Positions 13,101 to 25,100 of a stretch of DNA of 64,000 nt are shown here, one piece after another. This DNA comes from Prunella strophiata (Eukaryota; Chordata; Aves; Passeriformes; Prunellidae). Numbering within the stretch: the first letter of the stretch is position 1; each line of letters starts with the position of its first letter. The notes under the pieces were generated by a model that ran no database searches, was not told the DNA's origin, and saw only the letters and a program-made list of their open reading frames with translations. The position numbers were made by a program, and so were the translations under genes. The stretch spans positions 69,231,785 through 69,295,784 of the forward strand of contig JAZBQD010000018.1 in the NCBI GenBank assembly GCA_036583965.1, read 5' to 3'.

Positions 13101-16100
13101 TGTGTGTGTGTCCCTGTCCATGTGTGTGTGTCCCTGTCCATGTGTGTGTGTCCCTGTCCATGTGTGTGTGTCCCTGTCCATGTGTGTGTGTCCCTGTCCA
13201 TGTGTGTGTGTCCCTGTCCATGTGTGTGTGTCCCTGTCCATGTGTGTGTGTCCCTGTCCATGTGTGTGTGTCCCTGTCCATGTGTGTGTGTCCCTGTCCA
13301 TGTGTGTGTGTCCCTGTCCATGTGTGTGTGTCCCTGTCCATGTGTGTGTGTCCCTGTCCATGTGTGTGTGTCCCTGTCCATGTGTGTGTGTCCCTGTCCA
13401 TGTGTGTGTGTCCCTGTCCATGTGTGTGTGTCCCTGTCCATGTGTGTGTGTCCCTGTCCATGTGTGTGTGTCCCTGTCCATGTGTGTGTGTCCCTGTCCA
13501 TGTGTGTGTGTCCCTGTCCATGTGTGTGTGTCCCTGTCCATGTGTGTGTGTCCCTGTCCATGTGTGTGTGTCCCTGTCCATGTGTGTGTGTCCCTGTCCA
13601 TGTGTGTGTGTCCCTGTCCATGTGTGTGTGTCCCTGTCCATGTGTGTGTGTCCCTGTCCATGTGTGTGTGTCCCTGTCCATGTGTGTGTGTCCCTGTCCA
13701 TGTGTGTGTGTCCCTGTCCATGTGTGTGTGTCCCTGTCCATGTGTGTGTGTCCCTGTCCATGTGTGTGTGTCCCTGTCCATGTGTGTGTGTCCCTGTCCA
13801 TGTGTGTGTGTCCCTGTCCATGTGTGTGTGTCCCTGTCCATGTGTGTGTGTCCCTGTCCATGTGTGTGTGTCCCTGTCCATGTGTGTGTGTCCCTGTCCA
13901 TGTGTGTGTGTCCCTGTCCATGTGTGTGTGTCCCTGTCCATGTGTGTGTGTCCCTGTCCATGTGTGTGTGTCCCTGTCCATGTGTGTGTGTCCCTGTCCA
14001 TGTGTGTGTGTCCCTGTCCATGTGTGTGTGTCCCTGTCCATGTGTGTGTGTCCCTGTCCATGTGTGTGTGTCCCTGTCCATGTGTGTGTGTCCCTGTCCA
14101 TGTGTGTGTGTCCCTGTCCATGTGTGTGTGTCCCTGTCCATGTGTGTGTGTCCCTGTCCATGTGTGTGTGTCCCTGTCCATGTGTGTGTGTCCCTGTCCA
14201 TGTGTGTGTGTCCCTGTCCATGTGTGTGTGTCCCTGTCCATGTGTGTGTGTCCCTGTCCATGTGTGTGTGTCCCTGTCCATGTGTGTGTGTCCCTGTCCA
14301 TGTGTGTGTGTCCCTGTCCATGTGTGTGTGTCCCTGTCCATGTGTGTGTGTCCCTGTCCATGTGTGTGTGTCCCTGTCCATGTGTGTGTGTCCCTGTCCA
14401 TGTGTGTGTGTCCCTGTCCATGTGTGTGTGTCCCTGTCCATGTGTGTGTGTCCCTGTCCATGTGTGTGTGTCCCTGTCCATGTGTGTGTGTCCCTGTCCA
14501 TGTGTGTGTGTCCCTGTCCATGTGTGTGTGTCCCTGTCCATGTGTGTGCAGCCTCATACATCAAACTGTTTCCCACCATCACAACTTCCCCTCTGCTCGT
14601 CGCCATGCTCAGGAGCCTGAGCCCACTACCTAGGAGCGATGGATGAGTGGCTGGGGAGTTCACCTCACCCCGAAAAAAGGTGGTGACACCCCCTGATGCT
14701 GGGAGCATCCCTTCACCCTTGTCATGCCCCAGCCAGCCAGGGGCGCCTGGGCTGGCACAGACCCAGACCAGGGAAGGGGGGTGGGGGCATAGGGTGAAAA
14801 GAAAAAGGAGTGAAAGGGGTGTGAAAGACGGGGGGGGGGGGGGAGCTGAGCGGCGGGAAGGCGTGGGAATGCTCATGGGGCCGTCAAGCGGGTCCTGTGA
14901 CAGGGAGGTGCGCAGATCGACCAGTTCCTGAAGGAGACGGCGGCGCGCGAGGCCAACGCAAGGCGTGCGGCTGCCCGCACTTAATCGAGGAGCTGCTTGG
15001 ACCGCGACGACCGCGCCGAAGAAGGCAGACGGCAGATACAGCAGAGCTGCGGGGCACCACCCCCAACGGCAGCCTGGGACGCTGCGGCACCCCGGCCACC
15101 AAGGCCATCGCCCGAGCGGTACCTCTGCGGGCACAGGCACGGCACGGCTGCGGGAACGCGCCCGGGGCTTGGGGAATTCACCCTCCGCTTCGGGAACGCG
15201 CCAGGGCTTCGGGAACGTGCTCTCGGCTTCGGGAATGCGCCCCGGGGCTTGGGGAATTCACCCTCCGCTTCGGGAACGCGCCCAGGGCTTCGGGAACGTG
15301 CTCTCGGCTTCGGGAATGTGCCCCGGGGCTTGGGAAATTCACCCTCTGCTTCGGGAACGCGCCCCGGGGCTTCGGGAACGTGCTCTCGGCTTCGGGAATG
15401 TGCCCCGGGGCTTGGGGAATTCACCCTCCGCTTCGGGAGTGCGCCCTCGGCTTGGGGAATTCACCCTCTGCCTCCATAATGCAATCCCGGCTTCAGGAAT
15501 GCGCCCCTGGGTCTCCCCTGCCGGGGGCGGTGCAGGGACCCCACCTCCATCCACGGGGAATGGATAATCCCGGGTGGGGAGGGGTCCCAAGAGAAGCTGT
15601 TTCTCCGCGGGCGGTGCTGGAGGCGCTGCTCCGCATCCCGCTGGGTGAGGGGGTCCCCCGGACGCAGCTGGCACCGGTGGGTGGCGGGGTGCCCTCCCTG
15701 GGCTGCTCCGCGCACACGCTGGGTGGTGCCAGCGCGGCTCCTCTTGTCCCCTGTGGCTGCAGAGAGAGCGGCACCCGGGGCCGGCGGTGCCGCGCACGGT
15801 CCCTCGGCGTGTCCCAGCAGCGCTCCTCCTCCAGCACCGGGTGAGTGCCAGCCCTGCGCCCCTCGGGACCCGCGGGGTGCCCGCCCCGGCCAGCCCCTGA
15901 GCCGCGGCATCCCCGTCCCCAGGGCCTCGAGCCGGGCCAAGGCCGTGTCGCAGAGCTCGGGCTGCTACGACAGCGACAGCGCGGAGCCGTGTGCCACGGA
16001 CGAGGCGGCCGAGGGGGTCCCGTACGCGGCGCGGGGCTCGGGGCTGCGCCGCCAGGCCATCCAGAACTGGCAACCGCCGGCCCTACCGCAACAGCACCGA

Positions 16101-19100
16101 GGGCGAGGAGGGCGACGTGTCCGACGTGGGCTCCCGCACCACCGAGTCCGAGGCCGAGGGCTGGGAGCCCGAGGCGCCGGGATCCGCCGCGTCCCGGCCC
16201 CCGGCAGCTGCCGCCTGACGGGTGAGAGCTCCTCGGGCCGGGAGGGGAGGCTGGGCCGGCTGAAGCTCCGGGACGGGCACGGAGCGCCCCTTACCCCTGC
16301 TCTCCCGCGCACCGTGGCCACGACGCCGGCTGTCCCGCGGGGGGCAAGGCGTGCCGGCTGGAGCGGGGCAGCCCGGGCCACTCCAGCGAGGTGATCAGCC
16401 CCGAGATCCTCAAGATGCGGGCGGCTCTCTTCTGCATCTTCACCTACCTGGACACCAGGACCCTGCTGCGCGCGGCCGAGGTGTGCAAGGACTGGAAGTT
16501 CGTGGCCCGACACCCGGCCGTGTGGACACGGGTGCTGCTGGAGAACGCCAGGGTCTCCTCCAAGGTACTGGGGAGGGCCTGGCACCGCCTGGGCACGGCC
16601 TTTCTTCCAGAAGGGCAAGGCCGGGCGAGCATCTCCCTGGTGCTCGGGATGGCGGTGCCGTGTCGGTCCTGGGGGCACAGGTGGGTGCTGGAGGTGTTGC
16701 AGGTGCACAGCTGAAGGCTGGAGGCAGCAGCTCGCACCGCACAGGGTTTCACGTGCTTTTGTGGGCACACCCATGACTTTGTGGGCACGCCCATGACTTT
16801 GTGGGCACGCCCATGACTTTGTGGGCACGCCCATGACTTTGTGGGCACGCCCATGACTTTGTGGGCACGCCCATGACTTTGTGGGCACGCCCATGACTTT
16901 GTGGGCACGCCCATGACTTTGTGGGCACGCCCATGACTTTGTGGGCACGCCCATGACTTTGTGGGCACGCCCATGACTTTGTGGGCACGCCCATGACTTT
17001 GTGGGCACGCCCATGACTTTGTGGGCACGCCCATGACTTTGTGGGCACGCCCATGACTTTGTGGGCACGCCCATGACTTTGTGGGCACGCCCATGACTTT
17101 GTGGGCACGCCCATGACTTTGTGGGCACGCCCATGACTTTGTGGGCACGCCCATGACTTTGTGGGCACGCCCATGACTTTGTGGGCACGCCCATGACTTT
17201 GTGGGCACGCCCATGACTTTGTGGGCACGCCCATGACTTTGTGGGCACGCCCATGACTTTGTGGGCACGCCCATGACTTTGTGGGCACGCCCATGACTTT
17301 GTGGGCACGCCCATGACTTTGTGGGCACGCCCATGACTTTGTGGGCACGCCCATGACTTTGTGGGCACGCCCATGACTTTGTGGGCACGCCCATGACTTT
17401 GTGGGCACGCCCATGACTTTGTGGGCACGCCCATGACTTTGTGGGCACGCCCATGACTTTGTGGGCACGCCCATGACTTTGTGGGCACGCCCATGACTTT
17501 GTGGGCACGCCCATGACTTTGTGGGCACGCCCATGACTTTGTGGGCACGCCCATGACTTTGTGGGCACGCCCATGACTTTGTGGGCACGCCCATGACTTT
17601 GTGGGCACGCCCATGACTTTGTGGGCACGCCCATGACTTTGTGGGCACGCCCATGACTTTGTGGGCACGCCCATGACTTTGTGGGCACGCCCATGACTTT
17701 GTGGGCACGCCCATGACTTTGTGGGCACGCCCATGACTTTGTGGGCACGCCCATGACTTTGTGGGCACGCCCATGACTTTGTGGGCACGCCCATGACTTT
17801 GTGGGCACGCCCATGACTTTGTGGGCACGCCCATGACTTTGTGGGCACGCCCATGACTTTGTGGGCACGCCCATGACTTTGTGGGCACGCCCATGACTTT
17901 GTGGGCACGCCCATGACTTTGTGGGCACGCCCATGACTTTGTGGGCACGCCCATGACTTTGTGGGCACGCCCATGACTTTGTGGGCACGCCCATGACTTT
18001 GTGGGCACGCCCATGACTTTGTGGGCACGCCCATGACTTTGTGGGCACGCCCATGACTTTGTGGGCACGCCCATGACTTTGTGGGCACGCCCATGACTTT
18101 GTGGGCACGCCCATGACTTTGTGGGCACGCCCATGACTTTGTGGGCACGCCCATGACTTTGTGGGCACGCCCATGACTTTGTGGGCACGCCCATGACTTT
18201 GTGGGCACGCCCATGACTTTGTGGGCACGCCCATGACTTTGTGGGCACGCCCATGACTTTGTGGGCACGCCCATGACTTTGTGGGCACGCCCATGACTTT
18301 GTGGGCACGCCCATGACTTTGTGGGCACGCCCATGACTTTGTGGGCACGCCCATGACTTTGTGGGCACGCCCATGACTTTGTGGGCACGCCCATGACTTT
18401 GTGGGCACGCCCATGACTTTGTGGGCACGCCCATGACTTTGTGGGCACGCCCATGACTTTGTGGGCACGCCCATGACTTTGTGGGCACGCCCATGACTTT
18501 GTGGGCACGCCCATGACTTTGTGGGCACGCCCATGACTTTGTGGGCACGCCCATGACTTTGTGGGCACGCCCATGACTTTGTGGGCACGCCCATGACTTT
18601 GTGGGCACGCCCATGACTTTGTGGGCACGCCCATGACTTTGTGGGCACGCCCATGACTTTGTGGGCACGCCCATGACTTTGTGGGCACGCCCATGACTTT
18701 GTGGGCACGCCCATGACTTTGTGGGCACGCCCATGACTTTGTGGGCACGCCCATGACTTTGTGGGCACGCCCATGACTTTGTGGGCACGCCCATGACTTT
18801 GTGGGCACGCCCATGACTTTGTGGGCACGCCCATGACTTTGTGGGCACGCCCATGACTTTGTGGGCACGCCCATGACTTTGTGGGCACGCCCATGACTTT
18901 GTGGGCACGCCCATGACTTTGTGGGCACGCCCATGACTTTGTGGGCACGCCCATGACTTTGTGGGCACGCCCATGACTTTGTGGGCACGCCCATGACTTT
19001 GTGGGCACGCCCATGACTTTGTGGGCACGCCCATGACTTTGTGGGCACGCCCATGACTTTGTGGGCACGCCCATGACTTTGTGGGCACGCCCATGACTTT

Positions 19101-22100
19101 GTGGGCACGCCCATGACTTTGTGGGCACGCCCATGACTTTGTGGGCACGCCCATGACTTTGTGGGCACGCCCATGACTTTGTGGGCACGCCCATGACTTT
19201 GTGGGCACGCCCATGACTTTGTGGGCACGCCCATGACTTTGTGGGCACGCCCATGACTTTGTGGGCACGCCCATGACTTTGTGGGCACGCCCATGACTTT
19301 GTGGGCACGCCCATGACTTTGTGGGCACGCCCATGACTTTGTGGGCACGCCCATGACTTTGTGGGCACGCCCATGACTTTGTGGGCACGCCCATGACTTT
19401 GTGGGCACGCCCATGACTTTGTGGGCACGCCCATGACTTTGTGGGCACGCCCATGACTTTGTGGGCACGCCCATGACTTTGTGGGCACGCCCATGACTTT
19501 GTGGGCACGCCCATGACTTTGTGGGCACGCCCATGACTTTGTGGGCACGCCCATGACTTTGTGGGCACGCCCATGACTTTGTGGGCACGCCCATGACTTT
19601 GTGGGCACGCCCATGACTTTGTGGGCACGCCCATGACTTTGTGGGCACGCCCATGACTTTGTGGGCACGCCCATGACTTTGTGGGCACGCCCATGACTTT
19701 GTGGGCACGCCCATGACTTTGTGGGCACGCCCATGACTTTGTGGGCACGCCCATGACTTTGTGGGCACGCCCATGACTTTGTGGGCACGCCCATGACTTT
19801 GTGGGCACGCCCATGACTTTGTGGGCACGCCCATGACTTTGTGGGCACGCCCATGACTTTGTGGGCACGCCCGCTGCAAAGGACGGGCATCCCCAGGGTC
19901 CCCCTGTCCCTGCAGCTCCCATCCCTTCAGGCTGCTCCCATGCAGGAGCTCCACTTCCAGCTCCATCCCCATCATCCCATTCCTGATCTCATCCCGGCTG
20001 GAGCCATCACCGGGGTCTTGGCAAGGAGGCACCACTTTGTGGCAGAGGAGGGTGAGGAGGAGGTGCCCAGGGAGTGCCACCCACCCCTGAGGAAGGATCC
20101 TAGTGGAGAGAAGAGGCTCAGGGTCCCTCTCTGCTGGGAGGGAGCTCTGCCAAGGGAGAGCTAAATTCAGCTTGGACACCTTGCCTGAGGTCAAGGACAC
20201 AAGACTCGTGATCCTGGAGGAGGGTCACAGGTCCTGGAGGGCACCACTGGCCACTCTTTAGTTTTGGCCACCTGTGGAGACAGGATTGGCACAAATTGGC
20301 ACAGCCTTCCCCCCCATGCTCCAGGAGGATGTGATCCTTGCTCTGCTGCACCTGCAGGACCTTGGTTGTCCATTCCCCTTGGTCCTCATGCAGCCAGGAC
20401 AGGGAATGCTCCAGGTGGGAAAGCACATCCAGCCACTGCCCTGGTGTGACCCCAGGAGCTCAGAGCCAGCTCTGACCCACACCACGAGACAGGAGCCAGC
20501 CCAGAGCTGCCAGGCTGGACTCCTTTGGCTGTTCCAAGGGCAGCAGAGCGAGCCTGAGTGCTCCTGGCACATCCTGAGCTGTGCCTGTGACTCATGCTCT
20601 GATTAACCTGCTGCTCTTGGCACCCTGCTCCAGCACAGATGTGTGAGATAACACCCAGCCTTATTTTTAGGATTGCCTGAAGTTCTGAAGTGGGACATTT
20701 AGACTTGGGAAGCACAGCCTGGGTCCCTGGAAGGCTCCTGGTGTGGTGGCACAGCCTGGGGACTCTTTGGGCTGGTGGCATCAGGGTGGTGCTCCTGGCA
20801 CCTCTCCCTGGAGCTGGGCTCCACCCCAGCTCACAGCAAACCCATGCCTGCCCCAGTCCCTGCCCGGGTCCAGCAGTGTCCCCTCTCCTGGTACCTGCCA
20901 GGAGGAGGAGCCACAGCAAAGCCCTGCAGGGACATTTGGCCAAAAGCCACCTACAGCCACAGTGGCACAGCCACAGAGCAGGGACAGAGGCCACGGAGCA
21001 GCCCCTGCCCTGCCTGGGGTGTCCTTCCCCCCTGGCACTGTCCCCATCCTGGCCAGGCGGGTGGCAAGGGACACCAGGCCAGTGTGACCTGCAGGGACAG
21101 GGACACACGGCCTGGCAGTCTCAGCCAGTCACTTGTCACCTTGGCATGTGAAGGATGCACCTCCAGATCCTTCCACGTTCAACCTCCCCTTCCTCCCTCC
21201 TCCTCCTCCTCACCCCCAGCACCTTCCACGTTCAACCTCCCCTTCCTCCCTCCTCCTCCTCACCTCCAGATCCTTCCACGTTCAACCTCCCCTTCCTCCC
21301 TCCTCCTCCTCTTCACCTCCAGCACCTTCCATGTTCAACCTCCCCTTCCTCCCTCCTCCTCCTCCTCCTCACCTCCAGATCCTTCCATGTTCAACCTCCC
21401 CTTCCTCCCTCCTCCTCCTCCTCACCCTCAGATCCTTCCATGTTCAACCTCCCCTTCCTCCCTCCTCCTCCTCCTCTTCACCCCCAGCACCTTCCATGTT
21501 CAACTCCCCCTTCCTCCCCTCCTCCTCCTCCTCCTCACCCCCAGCCCCCTCGTGCCCCTGCTGCCCTGTCACATCCACGGGCACCATTGCACTGGAATGC
21601 CTCCAGCCTCCTGCCCAGGGTGCTGCTGCGGCTGTAAGTGATGACCAGCCTGGCAGCTCGGGGGGCTCCAGGGGGAGGCAGGCAGCCCAGGGCTGGCATG
21701 CTGCTGCTGGGCCATCACGGTGCCCTGTGTTGTTGCAGGAGCTCCACGGACCCCGATGGCCATGAGGTGATCTGGGGCCCTTGGGGCAGGCTGCAGGGAC
21801 ATCATCTCCCTGCAGGTCGCACCTCTGCACCCCTGGTAAGGCTGGACCCACAGTGTGGGCTGGGTGGGGATGGACCCCAAAGCCCCCCCCAGTGCCCCCC
21901 CTGCCATTGCAGGACAGCTCCCAGTGCCCCAGGAGCTCCCAGCCCTGTCCAGCCTGGCCTGGGGCACTGCCAGGGGTGGGATGGGGTGTACACTGAGTGT
22001 GAGGGGCATCACTGAGCTGGACAGGAGCTGGGTGCCAAACCTTGATTTGCTCTGGGGGCTCTCCATGGGCTGAGCAGCAGTCCTGGAGCCCAGCCCATGG

Positions 22101-25100
22101 CACAGGAGCTCAGCCCATCCCTCCCTGTGCCAGCTGGGAGCTGCTGGGTGTCTGCAGCTCCCTGCTGAGCCAGGAGTGTTCCAGGGAGGCTGCTCACATG
22201 GGATGAAAGGGATCTGTGCTGGGTCTGGGACATGGCCCTGAACATCAAAGCCTGTCTGAGCTCTCAGTGCTCAGCCCTGCAGGGCCTGGGTGTGGCTGGA
22301 GGGTGTCACTGCCCGGGGGGGCACAGCAGCTGCTCTCATTTTGGGAAAGCATTTTGGGGAGATGCTGCTGGAGCCTCATCTCCACCCCACAGCGTCTGGG
22401 TGCTCAGGAGCTGGTGGCTCACACAGCAGGACACTCAGCTCTGTGCCTCAGGACAGTCCCTGGGCCCTGGTCATGGCCATGTCACCCCCAGGGATGTCAC
22501 CCCCAGGACATGTCACCCCCAGGGATGTCACCCCCAGGACATGTCACCCCCAGGGATGTCACCCCCAGGGATGTCACCCCGGGTCACAGCCTGGTGGCTC
22601 CTGTCTGCCCTGGGGGAGCAGCACGTGGCTTCTCCACCTGAGCCAGAGGCCCAGGCCCTGCTGCTGCTTCCATCCCTGCAAGCAGCAGAGTTCAGGGCCT
22701 GGTTTGGGTCTCCAAGCTGGAATCTCAGAATCCTGGAATGCTTTGGGTTGGAAGAAACCTTAAACACCACCCAGTGCCACCCTGCCGTGGGCAGGGACAC
22801 CTCCCACCCTCCCAGCCACTCCAGGCTGGCCAGGGGCACTGCCAGGGGTCGGGGGCAGCCACAGGTGCCCCGGGCAGGGTTTGGGGTGCCGGGCACCCGG
22901 AGCTGGCACCCAGTGCCAGTGCCAGCCCAGCCGGGGCGGTGCTCACACAGGGACGCCCCAGGGCGGCCCCAGGCTGGTGGGGTGGGAGTGTTGCTGCTGC
23001 CCACCCTGCCAGGGGTGCCCGGGGGCCGTGCCACCGCAGCCGTTGTCCCTCGTGTCCCCAGCCAGCAGCCAACGCGCTTCAGCAACCGCTGCCTGCAGAT
23101 GATCGGGCGCTGCTGGCCCCACCTCGCAGCGCCTCGGCGGGCGGCGGCCGCCCGGCTGCGGCCTGCAGGTTGCTTTCCTCCCCCTCCCGTTATTCACTGC
23201 TTTGTCCCATTTTTCAAACTTTTTTTCTCTTTTCTGTTTGAGGGAGCTCGGGGGCCCCGACCCACCCTGTGCCCCATGCCCACCTGTCCCCAGCCCAGCA
23301 CTCGGGATCACAGCTCACACGGGAGGCACTGGGCTTGGGAGGGAGCTCTGGGGCCACCGACCCACCCTGTGCCCCATGCCCACCTGTCCCCAGCCCAGCA
23401 CTCGGGATCAAGGGTTATACATGGGTCTATGGGGCCACCGACCCACCCTGTGCCCCATGCCCACCTGTCCCCAGCCCAGCACTCGGGATCATGGCTCACA
23501 CGGGAGGCACTGGGCTTGGGAGGGAGCTCTGGGGCCACCGACCTACCCTGTGCCCCATGCCCACCTGTCCCCAGCCCAGCACTCGGGATCACAGCTCACA
23601 CGGGAGGCACTGGGCTTGGGAGGGAGCTCTGGGGCCTCCAACCCACCCTGTGCCCCATGCCCACCTCACCCCAGCCCAGCACTCGCGATCACGGCTCACA
23701 CACGGGGGGCGCTGGGCTGGGGAGGGAGCTCTGGGGCTACCAACTCATCCTGTTCCCCATGCCCACCTGTCCCCAGCCCAGCACTTGGGATCAAGGGTTA
23801 TACATGGGTCACTGGGCTTGGGAGGGAGCTCTGGGGCCACCAAACCACACTATGCCCAATGCCCACCTCACCCCAGCCCAGCACTCGCGATCATGGCTCA
23901 CACACGGGGTCACTGGGCTGGAAAGGAGCTCTGTCCACCCTGTTGCCCAGGGCCCACCCTGTCCCCAGCCCAGCACTCGGGATCTTGGCTCACACAGGGG
24001 GCACTGGGGCCACCAACCCACCCTGTGCCCAATGCCCACCTCACCCCAGCCCAGCACTCGGGATCAAGGGTTATACATGGGACTCTGGGCTGGGGAGGGA
24101 GCTCTGGGGCTACCAACTCATCCTGTGCCCCATGCCCACCTGTCCCCAGCCCAGCACTTGGGATCTTGGCTCACACACGGATCTCTGGGGTCACCAACCC
24201 CCCCTGTGCCCAATCCCCCCGTGTCCCCAGCCCGGGGCACTGGGTGCCACCTCCAGGCACCCCCTGCTCACCTCCAGGGCTGGGGGCTCCAGCCCCCCCG
24301 GGCACCCTCTCTCTCCTGCTCTGATGGGGCACGGACAGGGCCCTTGCTGTGGGCAGGGAGAGGCTCCCCGGGGTCTCCGTGGAGAAGCCCACCCACCCCG
24401 GGCTCCGCGGTGCCCCCTGCCCCGCTGTGCCCGCATCCCTGGCAGCCCCGTGCGGGCTGCGCTGTCGCTGTCCCCTCGCCTGGTGCTGACGCTGTGTCCC
24501 GCAGCGCGGAACTGCATGAGGCTGCAGGTGCTGGAGCTGGACCACGTGGCCGAGATCAACCAGGAGGTGGCTGCCGAGGTGTGCCGGGAGGGGCTCAAGG
24601 GGCTGGAGATGCTGGTGCTGACGTCCACCCCGGTGACCCCCAAAGCCCTGCTGCACTTCAACAGTGAGTACCAGTGCCAGGGCACCCGGCCCAGCTGCTG
24701 GCACTGGGAGGTGCTGGGGGCTCTGGGGGGAGAGGGGATCCAGCATCCCCCGCCAGGGATGGGCCAAGGAGAGCTGACCTTGCCTTGGGCCACAGGGAGG
24801 ATGGAGACGCTCCCTCCCTGGCCCCAGGGCGGCCAGGGCCTCAGTGTTCATGGCACACCTGGGGTTGGTGACACACCTGAGCCTGGGCAGGAGGGCACAG
24901 CCTCAGCAGGGCCTGTCCTGGTGCTCACAGCTCGGGTGGCAGTGGCTGCAGTGCTGGGAGCCCACCCCTGTGCATGGCAGGGGAGGGGGGACACCAGTTT
25001 GGTCATGGGTCACACACGGGTGGCCACCAACCCACCCTGTGCCCAGAGCCCACCTCACCCCAGTCCAGCACTTGGGATCATGGCTCACACGGGGGGCACT

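Noticed and set aside
12138..15140. Long frames rich in Cys-Val-Pro or His-Thr-Trp-Thr-Gly
   Set aside because: Products of the 20-bp GT-rich array.
15150..15480. CpG-rich repeat as an FBXO41 exon (GLRERALGFGNAPRGLGNSP frame)
   Set aside because: The family has no such segment, and the donor at 15,119 and the acceptor at 15,762 skip it.
16759..19872. CRISPR-like direct repeats
   Set aside because: Units are contiguous with no unique spacers, there are no cas genes, and the host is a vertebrate.
15965..20200. 1,411-residue open frame on - with PTKSWACPQSHGRAHKVMGV periods
   Set aside because: A 20-bp unit with no stop repeats as 20 codons; the ends run antisense through FBXO41 exons.
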